A stretch of 64,000 nucleotides of DNA from Hippopus hippopus (taxonomy: Eukaryota > Mollusca > Bivalvia > Cardiida > Cardiidae): positions 62,513,416-62,577,415 of the forward strand of contig OX328102.1 in assembly GCA_946811185.2 (NCBI GenBank), given 5' to 3'. The notes beneath the pieces are model-generated. The model made no database searches, had not been told where the DNA came from, and worked only from the letters and a program-made list of their open reading frames with translations. Positions within the stretch are counted from its first letter, which is position 1, and each line of letters opens with the position of its first letter. Shown here piece after piece: positions 56,806 through 64,000 of the stretch. Position numbers and translations under genes: made by a program.

Positions 56806-57020
56806 AGTTATGGCTGGTCAAAACAGCAGTGTTGATTCAGGAAGGTTTAAAGTCAGTGTTCCATGGTAGTTTCATTGAGTCAGAGAATGGTCAATCCAAC
56901 TGCTCAAACACTAAAAGCTAACAGTTAAAAATTTAACAATAAAACTCCTGCCTTTCCCAAGGCAGGACTTGTTCCCTTTCCATTCATACAAGTACAGTCA
57001 AACTTGTAGTAATTACGTAT

Positions 57021-57250
57021 TGATTATCACCAAATGACAGTATTTTAGACTGGTCTAGATTGAAAGCATTAGCAGACGACAAATGAGATGTCACTCAAAT
57101 GATTGGATTTGTTTCTGTAAGGTTAGAAAAGCTTGTGGGAAAAAGGAGAAAATGCTGGTTACCAGCATTTTCTCCTTTTCCCACAATGTTTTCAAAAGTA
57201 TAACTCCATGGGTAGATAAAACTTTGGATTGTGTGGTAATGAGTTTTTAA
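57021..57250 (+). mobile_element. TTAA-PAL MITE
   Basis: TTGATTATCACCAAATGACA to GTGTGGTAATGAGTTTTTAA; perfect palindrome apart from an extra A. Confidence 0.9.
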
Positions 57251-57472
57251 CTTTTTACTGTAACAATCACATTTTTTAACAATCAAGAAGAGAACAGCTT
57301 TTGAAAACACTGAGGACATAGGGGAGAAAATACCAGCAACAAGCATTTTCTCCTGTTCCCACAGTGTTTTCTGTCCTTTCATATACATATATATATGTTC
57401 GGGCCACATTTGACTTGTCCGGAAATCCTTTCAATTTCGACATGTCAACATTTTGTCGTTTGGTAATGTTAA
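57247..57472 (-). mobile_element. TTAA-PAL MITE
   Basis: TTAACTTTTTACTGTAACAA to GTTTGGTAATGTTAA; palindrome diverged (AATACCAGCAACAAGCATTT). Confidence 0.86.
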
Positions 57473-57507
57473 CAGAAGCACCCACTACCACAAGTTTTAT
57501 GCCAAGC

Positions 57508-57724
57508 CCGGTAGTGCAGCCGGTAGCATACAGGACTTGAGAACGGTGTTGCTGTTTTGAATCACCAGCTCAGCGAATTTCTTTCTGAGAACCGATTATA
57601 CACATTGCGACAGGCTTCAATCCTCTCTCACGGCTGATCACTGATTCAACAACAGTTACATGGGAAAGCAGCCAGTGGCTTGAAAAGAATATTTTGCGTA
57701 GTATTGGTAAAAGAAACTCCAGAA
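57508..57724 (+). mobile_element. SINE1, 3-prime truncated
   Basis: AAGCCCGGTAGTGCAGCCGG, TACAGGACTTGAGAACGG, decayed B box (GTTTTGAATCACC); stops at AAAAGAAACTCCAG. Confidence 0.78.
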
Positions 57725-57727
57725 TAT

Positions 57728-57799
57728 TCTATTCATTGTCGTCAGCAAACGCTTCCAATTCAGACAAGTCTAAAATTTTGTCATCTGGTAAAGGGTTAA
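57728..57799 (-). mobile_element. TTAA-PAL MITE, L half
   Basis: ATTGTCGTCAGCAAACGCTT to CATCTGGTAAAGGGTTAA. Confidence 0.75.
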
Positions 57800-57813
57800 G
57801 CACTGTCTATGTG

Positions 57814-58086
57814 TTGATTGATTGATTGTATTGGAGTTTAATGCCGTTTTAACAGCTTAGGTCATATCTTGGCGGTCAGTGACGCACCTGTGTGTTTCCT
57901 GGCTTTCTCAGTGTCACCAGTGCTGACATAACTTTCTTTCCAAATCACCAACTACTTCTCTCACATGCATCAGAGATGAGAGGCGAAAATTGCCGAAAAG
58001 AAAGTTTGCCTCATCTGGGTATTGAACTCACAACCACCAGGTCATGAGTCAGATACGCTAACCGCTGAGCTACACTGGCGGGCTAG
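57814..58086 (-). mobile_element. SINE3
   Basis: Minus strand: CAGTGTAGCTCAGCGGTTAG (A box), GTTGTGAGTTCAATACCC (B box), GAGGCAAACTTTCTTTTCGG, tail AATCAATCAATCAAC. TCTATGTG / TCTTTGTG may be an imperfect target duplication. Confidence 0.85.
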
Positions 58087-58142
58087 TCTTTGTGTGGGAC
58101 TCTTGATCTGGTCAATGGCACTATGCATCTCATACTTCTCTC

Positions 58143-58371
58143 TACCATACAGTAAAGTTTTGCACTGGTCCAATTTGAAAGCACTAATTTGTAGATGGTA
58201 AGATAAATGTATGTGACTCAAAATTTAAAACTTTATTTTTGAAGACTAGAAAACATTGTGGGAAAAGGAGAAAATGCTGGTTACCAGCATTTTCTCTTTT
58301 TCCCACAATGTTCTAAGAAAGCATCTTCCTCAGGGTCATTAGAACTCAGGATTGTGTAGTAAAGCCTTAAC
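58143..58371 (+). mobile_element. TTAA-PAL MITE
   Basis: ACCATACAGTAAAGTTTTGC to GTGTAGTAAAGCCTTAA; shares its right TTAA. Confidence 0.87.
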
Positions 58372-58604
58372 TCTTTACCACACAATCCCGACTTTTAACG
58401 ACCCTGAGAAAGAAAGCTTTTGAAAACATTGTGGGAAAAAGAGAAAATGCTGGTAACCAGCATTTTCTCCATTTCCCACAATGTTTTCTAATTCCTTCCC
58501 AAATCAAATTTCAATTATTGATTCACAATTTTTTTTTTTTTGGTCGTCTGTAAATCCTTTCAATTTGGACTAGTCCAAAATTTTGTTGTTTGGTAAAGCA
58601 TTAA
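58368..58604 (-). mobile_element. TTAA-PAL MITE, near-consensus
   Basis: TTAACTCTTTACCACACAAT to GTTTGGTAAAGCATTAA, with a T-run insertion in the L half. Confidence 0.93.
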
Positions 58605-58780
58605 ACTACCAAGTATGTTACTTGGTCTATGCAAATGACTTTATTTCCTATTCTCCTGACGCCTGGGCCACATTAGCTGTGAAAGAACTATTGAACATGT
58701 AGACCAATAACATTTTATTGCTTTAGCAGCAAGACTGGGCCATAAAGTAATGGTCACTCATAAATACTTTACATAAGTCA
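58605..58780. other. No gene seen
   Basis: Short spacer. Confidence 0.35.
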
Positions 58781-59038
58781 TTTAACCTTTTAACACACAA
58801 TCTCATTTTTCAACCCTTTACCACACAATCCCAAATTATAATGACCCTGAGAAAGAAAGCTTTAGAAAACATTGTGGGAAGAGGAGACAATGCTGGTAAC
58901 AAGCATTTTCTCCTTTGCCCACAATGTTTTCTACCCTAACAAAGACAGAAATCATCAATTGCACTACATTTAATTTGGCATGTGCAAATGATTTGGATTT
59001 GGTCCGGTCTAAACTATTGTCGATTGGTACCGAGGTAA
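58781..59038 (-). mobile_element. TTAA-PAL MITE with duplicated R terminus
   Basis: TTTAACCTTTTAACACACAA is followed 29 bp later by CAACCCTTTACCACACAATC, two R ends in series. L end decayed (GATTGGTACCGAGGTAAA). Confidence 0.86.
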
Positions 59039-59089
59039 ATCTAGAAATGAGACCCCGACAAAGTCACTGTCCATTTTGTCTACAATGTC

Positions 59090-59165
59090 TCAGCAAAGCA
59101 GACAGTGTAGATTAAAGATCAGACTGCACATTTCTTGCAGTCTGATCTGGATCCACACTGGCCAA
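59090..59165. mobile_element. GATCAGACTGCA hairpin, short flank subtype
   Basis: AGCAGACAGTGTAGATTAAA, loop TTTCT, GGATCCACACTGGCCAAG. Confidence 0.7.
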
Positions 59166-59462
59166 GAAAGTTAAGTTGAGAAAGATGTCTTAAAGATACA
59201 TCTATGCTCGTTTTCAGTCAGTTTTTAACCCATTTCATCTTTATTTCATCAAACTATAATAATTCTTGTACCTTTAGCCAAATGTTGGCCCTCACAGTTG
59301 CAAGATTGCATAGATTACATCTGATAGAAGATGCTTTTCATTTTCTTCAAAAATGCTTTTCATTTTCTTGGGGCCATCAAATAAATCACTTGTGATGTCT
59401 CCAGTTTTAAATTGGAGATTTTTAAGACATGTATTTATCCCATACACAATATATATATCAGT
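59166..59462. other. No gene seen
   Basis: AT-rich spacer; GCTTTTCATTTTCTT occurs twice near 59332 and 59356. Confidence 0.4.
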
Positions 59463-59688
59463 TTAACTCTACCAAACGACAAAATTTTAGACATGTCCAA
59501 ATTGAAATTATTTGCAGACGACAAAATAAACATGACTCAAAAATTGAAACTTGACTTTAGAAGAGTAGAAAACATTGTGGGAAAAGGAGAAAATGCTGGT
59601 TACCAGCATTTTCTCCTTTTCCCACAATGTTTTCAGAAGGCTTCTTCCTCTGGGTCGTAAAAACCAGGGATTGTTTGGTAAAGGGTTA
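59463..59688 (+). mobile_element. TTAA-PAL MITE, young sub-lineage
   Basis: TTAACTCTACCAAACGACAA, GAAACTTGACTTTAGAAGAG, perfect palindrome, CAGAAGGCTTCTTCCTCTGG, TTTGGTAAAGGGTTAA. Confidence 0.95.
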
Positions 59689-59782
59689 ATAATTTACGTT
59701 TACACAGCTGATTAAATTTTGAACCATTCTACAGTCTAGCAAATTTTCAGAGCGTTTCTTCTGTCTGGCTGTAAAGATGTAT

Positions 59783-60013
59783 TTTAACTCTTCACCAAAC
59801 AACAAAATTTTAGACTTGTCCAAATTGAAAGCATTTGCGGATGACAGTTGAAATGTGGCTTAAACAATGGAATATGTCTTTGATAGGGTAGAAAACATTG
59901 TGGGAAAAGGAGAAAATGCTGGTTACCAGCATTTTCTCCTTTTCCCCCAATGTTTTCAAAAGCCTTCTTTCTTCAGGGTCGTTAAGACGCAGGATTGTGT
60001 GTTAAAGGGTTAA
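59783..60013 (+). mobile_element. TTAA-PAL MITE, near-consensus
   Basis: TTAACTCTTCACCAAACAAC to GTGTTAAAGGGTTAA; one mismatch in the second arm (CCCCCAATG). Confidence 0.93.
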
Positions 60014-60240
60014 GGGCTAATTTTGCAAACCATCACTTTTTTACAATTGGTTTTCACTCCATTGACCTTTATTGATTATACCATTTTATTGCCTTTGTTC
60101 TTGCCAACTTTAGCAAGTCACAAAGAACTTGTGAAGCCATAATTGAAACTGATGATGTGACGGGTAATTAGCCCCATTTCTACATGAAAAAAAAGACAAG
60201 TTTTGGTCAGGATTTTTCTTCTAATATGAAGGGTTAAATT

Positions 60241-60290
60241 TTAACTCTTTACTGAACGAAAACATTTTAGACTCATCGAAATTGAATTTA
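60241..60290 (+). mobile_element. TTAA-PAL MITE, L end only
   Basis: TTAACTCTTTACTGAACGAA and CATCGAAATTGAATTT, then unrelated DNA. Confidence 0.75.
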
Positions 60291-60373
60291 TGGGCACAAA
60301 CACATTGCTAGAAGTGAATTTACTACACTGTGGTTGTTGTTGTTGTTGCTAATATAATTTCATAGGCTCCGCT

Positions 60374-60677
60374 AAGCCCTGGTAGCTCAGTCAGTAGTGT
60401 GCAGGACTTGAGAACAGGGGGTCGTGGGTTCAATCCCCAGCTCAGCCAATTTCTGTTTAAGGATTGATGATAGTCATTGCGACAGCATTCATTCCTCTCC
60501 CATACCTGACCATTGTCTCGACGATGGTTATGTGGGAAAGTAGCCAGTGGCATGGAAAAAAAAAATGTGTGGAGTACTGGTAAAAGAAATTCCAGGAAAG
60601 CATGGATAGGTGCTTTGGCCGCTGCGATATAACTGAAATAATGTTGAAAACACCATACAATCAATCAACCATACAAT
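60374..60677 (+). mobile_element. SINE1, tRNA-derived
   Basis: AAGCCCTGGTAGCTCAGTCA (A box), CGTGGGTTCAATCCCCAG (B box), AACTGAAATAATGTTGAAAA, short ATCAATC tail. No clear target duplication. Confidence 0.88.
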
Positions 60678-60884
60678 CACAGGCACCACCTTGATTAAGA
60701 TCATGTTACTGACAGCATTTCAAAATGGAGAACCTCCTTCATACGAACGACATTAGATTATAGTAATAGAATCAGCCAAGTTTTGGCCAATTCAAATTCC
60801 AAAGTGTTTCTGAAAAATCATCATCCAGTTGGGGATTCAAACCTAAGAACTTTCAATTGATAATATAGTATTACAACTAAATGA

Positions 60885-61410
60885 GTCATGCTCTAGCAAA
60901 AAGGGTGTTTAATGCATTTCCACAATGCATGATATCAAGCAAATCTCACATAATTATGGGCCTCCCAGCCAGATACCTCAGTGGTTAGGGTATCATGACC
61001 TGGTGGTTGCAGGTTCGATACCCAGTTGAGGCAATCTTTCTTTCCCACAATTTTTTGTCCCTCATCTCCGATGCATTTGACAAAAGTGGTCAGTGGCTTG
61101 GATAGAAAGATGTGTCAGTATCGGTGTGAGAAAGCTAGGAAACACATGCATAGGTTCACTCAGCTGTTAAAATGGCATTAAACTCAAATATAAATAAACA
61201 AATCACATAATTACGAATCCATAAAATTCTTTTTCTAAAACAAGAATCATGTGGTACACTGGTCTTTTGACATGCAGAAAATTGGTTAATAGCAAAATAA
61301 TTCAACCCAGGTCAGACTGCGTGGACTGCGCAAGCTGACATGAGTCAATACACTTTGCAGAAGCATTAAGATCCCTCTTCACAGAGCATGGCTCAAACAT
61401 TTGCGCCACT
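60885..61410. mobile_element. GGTCAGCCTG hairpin element split by SINE3
   Basis: GTCATGCTCTAGCAAAAAGG to CTCACATAATTA, SINE, CACATAATTACGAATCCATA, GGTCAGACTGCGTGGACTGC / GCAAGCTGACA, ending CACAGAGCATGGCTC. Confidence 0.82.
60957..61198 (+). mobile_element. SINE3 with ~15-bp target duplication
   Basis: CCAGATACCTCAGTGGTTAG (A box), GCAGGTTCGATACCCAG (B box), body, AATGGCATTAAACTC and an AAATATAAATAAAC tail. CAAATCTCACATAATTA before and CAAATCACATAATTA after the element are the duplicated target. Confidence 0.9.
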
Positions 61411-61438
61411 AAACCATTGCTTCACTCCAGAATGATTA

Positions 61439-61665
61439 TTTAACTCTACCAAACATTGAAATTATGGACCGGTCCAATTAAAAAGCATTTGCAGACAACA
61501 AAATAAATCTGAGTCAAAAGTAGAAACTTGATTTTTTGATGGATAGAAAACATTGTGGGAAAAGGAGAAAATGCTGGTTACCAGCATTTTCTCCTTTTCC
61601 CATAATGCTTTGAAAAGGCCTTTTTCTCTGAAGGTTGTCAAAACTCTGGTTCGTGTTATCATGTT
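61439..61665 (+). mobile_element. TTAA-PAL MITE
   Basis: TTAACTCTACCAAACATTGA; palindrome with one mismatch; right terminus lost after AAACTCTGGTTCGTG. Confidence 0.88.
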
Positions 61666-61915
61666 ACAAGGATATTATAGTGTCGGCCAGCCAAAAAATA
61701 GGTGAACTGTAACATACTTTACTACAGGAAAGTAGAGTATCAAATATTTATTTAAGTGATTGTATTACCACTTTTTATGTTGCTTCATTTTGTTTTGAAA
61801 GTAACTTAGGTTTCAAGATAAAATAACTTTGCCATCATTTTGTCATCTTCTTTCACACTCTAAATCCCTTAGCACTCTTTTCTTCCCAAGCTAAAGTGTC
61901 CTCAACTAAACAAAT
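61666..61915. other. No gene seen
   Basis: AT-rich spacer. Confidence 0.35.
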
Positions 61916-62117
61916 TTGACTCTTTACCACACGAAAAAATGTTAGACTGGTCCAACTAATGAGAGCATTTGCAGATGACAGATTATATGTGGCAAGAAGA
62001 ATAAAATTTGTTTCTAAAAGAGTAGAAAACATTGCAGGAAAGAGAGAATTGCTGGTTACCTGAAGCCTTGCTTTCTCAGCGTCATTAAAATTCGGAATTA
62101 TGTGGTAAAGAATTAAT
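61916..62117 (+). mobile_element. TTAA-PAL MITE, second arm deleted
   Basis: GCTGGTTACCTGAAGCCTTG joins centre to R block. Right end TGTGGTAAAGAATTAA. Confidence 0.87.
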
Positions 62118-62310
62118 TAATGACCCTGACAAAGAAGGCTTTTGAAAACCATTGAGGAAAAAGTAGAAAATGCTGGTAATTAGTATGTCCTTTTCCCACA
62201 ATGTTTTCTAACCTTCCAATGACAAATTCTATCATCTGAGATCAATCTAGTTTGTTTCAATAAAGTTAGCAATACAGTAAAGTCTGAAATCAAGTCTTTT
62301 AAGAAGTTAA
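62116..62310 (-). mobile_element. TTAA-PAL MITE, R terminus trimmed
   Basis: TTAATGACCCTGACAAAGAA begins inside the R block, right at a TTAA. The L half is diverged. Confidence 0.78.
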
Positions 62311-62547
62311 GGGGGCCTATTCAGGTTTTTTGGCCACTCAATGTATATTTTTTTTGTAAAACACTGATTTAAACGACAAATTATTATTATTTTTTGTACA
62401 AGAATAAAGAACAGAATCACTGCATGTGGTTGCTAACCCTCTGCTTTAGTTGCCTGATTTCAAGAGAAAATGACAAGTTGAAAAAGGGAAATAACTGTGA
62501 CAAAAATATTTTGATAGTTACTTGCTCATTGTATTGGTTCCCCTTTT
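62311..62547. other. No gene seen
   Basis: AT-rich spacer. Confidence 0.35.
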
Positions 62548-62721
62548 GCAGGCGACAATTTAAATGTGACTAGTTGATTGAATTTGTTTCTGAAAGGTTA
62601 GAAAATATTGTGGGAAAAGGAGAAAATGCTGGTTATCAGCATTTTCTCCTTTTTCCACAATGTTTTCAAAAGCCTTCTTTCTCAGGGTCATTAAAAGTAG
62701 GAATTGTCTTAAACAATTAAA
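62548..62721 (+). mobile_element. TTAA-PAL MITE, L end missing
   Basis: Starts AGGCGACAATTTAAATGTGA; clean palindrome; right end decayed to GAATTGTCTTAAAC. Confidence 0.85.
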
Positions 62722-62780
62722 CGGCCCCTACTTAGTTTTAACAGTATGGTCTGTTTGCATTCGAATCTTCATTTAATATA

Positions 62781-63075
62781 TACCAAGCCCTGGTAGCTCA
62801 GTCTGTAGTGTGCAGGACTTGAGAACAGAGGGTCAGCGGTTCGATCCCTGGCTCGAGCACTGATGATAGTCACTGCGACAGGATTCATCCCTCTCCCACT
62901 GCTGAACATTGTTTTGACATTGATTATGTGGGAAGGCAGTCAGTGGCTTGGAAAGAAGATTGTGCAGAATACTAGTAAAAGAGACTCCAGGAAAGCATGG
63001 ATAGGTGCACCTGCCACCACGATATAACTGAAATAATGTTGAAAACGGCATTAATCATCATAGTTACAATCAATC
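62781..63075 (+). mobile_element. SINE1 with 16-bp target duplication
   Basis: AAGCCCTGGTAGCTCAGTCT (A box), CAGCGGTTCGATCCCTGG (B box), short (CAAT)n tail. AATCTTCATTTAATAT stands at 62764 and again at 63076, so the element is an intact retroposed copy. Confidence 0.94.
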
Positions 63076-63257
63076 AATCTTCATTTAATATGACAAAATT
63101 TCTGGTCTGGTTAAAAGAGGTAGAGAATCAAAAGGTTACAGTGTTGACATAAGGATGTTCAATGATGACAGATTAGAGAACAAAAATAATCACAAACAGG
63201 ATGAAAACTGTCCATCTTGCATTTTTTTTTAGACTGTAATATCCATCCCTATATCCT

Positions 63258-63360
63258 TTTACCCAACAACCTTGTGCTTTAGTACAATCCTGTTGAAACA
63301 CATACCTATATGGAAACATTGTGTTAAAGGGAGAAACTGGCTGACTGCAAGCAATTTTTT
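63258..63360 (-). mobile_element. TTAA-PAL MITE, R half, diverged
   Basis: TTTTACCCAACAACCTTGTG and GGAAACATTGTGTTAAAGGG. Confidence 0.6.
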
Positions 63361-63391
63361 TGTGTGCATGTTTGAATTGTATTTACTGTAC

Positions 63392-63590
63392 ATGACAAAA
63401 CAAGAGAAAATTGCAGACTGTCCTAATGAGAGCATTTGCAAAGTGTAGCTCAAACATTGGGAGCTGTCTTTTGAAAGGTAGAAAACATTGTGGTTGCAAA
63501 AAAGCATTTTTTCCTTTTTCCACAATGATTTAAAAGCCTTATTCCTCAAGACTATTATATCCTGGGATTGTCTGGTGAAGGGTTGGACAG
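63392..63590 (+). mobile_element. TTAA-PAL MITE, palindrome reduced
   Basis: GCAGACTGTCCTAATGAGAG, CATTGTGGTTGCAAAAAAGC, R end GTCTGGTGAAGGGTTGG. Confidence 0.75.
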
Positions 63591-63654
63591 TTTTAACAAT
63601 CTTTACAACAAATTTCCCTGACAATGTATAAGTTCTTGATTTATTGGCACAATG

Positions 63655-63883
63655 TTAAACCTTATAACACACAATCATGGGTTTTAACGACCCTGAGGAA
63701 GAAGTCTTTGGAAAACATTGTAGGAAAAGGAGAAAATGCTGGAAACCAGCATTTTCTCCTTTTCCCACAATGTTTTCTAACCTTTCAGAGACAGGTCCAA
63801 TCATTTCATTGACATGTAATATGCTGTTTTAGAACACTTTCGATTAGGGAAAGCCTAATAGTTTGCCATGTGGTAAAGGGTTG
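63655..63883 (-). mobile_element. TTAA-PAL MITE
   Basis: TTAAACCTTATAACACACAA to CATGTGGTAAAGGGTTGA; the R end is fused to the next L half. Confidence 0.9.
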
Positions 63884-64000
63884 ACTTGTCCAAATTGAAA
63901 GCATTTGTAGACTACAAGTAGCTCAAAGGAAGGGATTAGTCTTAGAATGGGTAGAAAAGACTTACTGGTTCCAGCAATTCCCCCATCTTCCACAATGTTT
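63880..64000 (+). mobile_element. TTAA-PAL MITE, cut by window end
   Basis: TTGACTTGTCCAAATTGAAA, where the L terminus before the GTCC block is missing, to the palindrome remnant CTTCCACAATGTTT. Confidence 0.8.

Noticed and set aside
13191..64000. Many short frames sharing peptides such as ENIVGKGENAGYQHFLLFP or EKEKMLVTSIFSFSHN
   Set aside because: They are translations of the MITE palindrome in different frames, present on both strands with no shared start, length or codon bias. Not a gene family.

Overview
The window looks like repeat-rich, AT-rich invertebrate nuclear DNA. I infer a bivalve mollusc from tRNA-derived SINEs with (AATC)n tails, short pearl/Helentron-like elements carrying ACGG-type microsatellites, and dense palindromic MITEs; the species cannot be fixed from the sequence alone. 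I see no convincing host protein-coding exon, no rRNA and no free-standing tRNA gene. The only recognisable protein gene is a mariner transposase (9044-10134, minus strand) with a single frameshift, inside a complete 1.35 kb mariner element (8964-10308).

The window is dominated by one non-autonomous family, called here the TTAA-PAL MITE: roughly 100 copies or fragments of about 230 bp, around a third of the sequence. Structure: an L end (TTAACTCTTTACCAAACGAC, then a block around TTGTCCAAATTGAAAGCATT), a central palindrome of about 66 bp (arm GTGGGAAAAGGAGAAAATGC), and an R half (TTTTCAAAAGGCTTCTTTCT, then ATTGTGTGGTAAAGGGTTAA). Both ends start TTAACYCTTTACCA, and copies sit in TTAA, as piggyBac-type elements do. 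In the feature table, + means L end on the left. Copies often abut and share one TTAA, and several are nested in an internal TTAA of an older copy with the TTAA duplicated, which shows real transposition. Some copies are symmetric (L-L or R-R), and some carry matched substitutions in both palindrome arms, which suggests templated copying between arms.

Other layers: at least four tRNA-derived SINE families (SINE1 to SINE4), several with clear target-site duplications; pearl/Helentron-like elements at 3702, 11498, 42007, 43710, 44478 and 47863; about 18 copies of a palindrome around GATCAGACTGCA in different flanks; smaller MITE families; two copies of a ~500-bp element ending in a very long inverted repeat (13191, 27066); and tandem arrays at 4615-5400 (~231 bp), 20400-20790, 29575-29990 (~192 bp), 31680-32140 (154 bp), 38970-40985 (~155 bp) and 55753-56028 (a perfect 138-bp doublet).

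Layout: 0-8 kb MITE copies, a tandem repeat and two SINEs; 8-10.5 kb a MITE copy split by mariner; 10.6-11.4 kb quiet AT-rich DNA; 11.6-37 kb MITE clusters with nested insertions; 37.9-41 kb satellite; 41-64 kb more MITEs, pearl-like elements and most SINEs. Coordinates were read by eye and may be off by a few bases.
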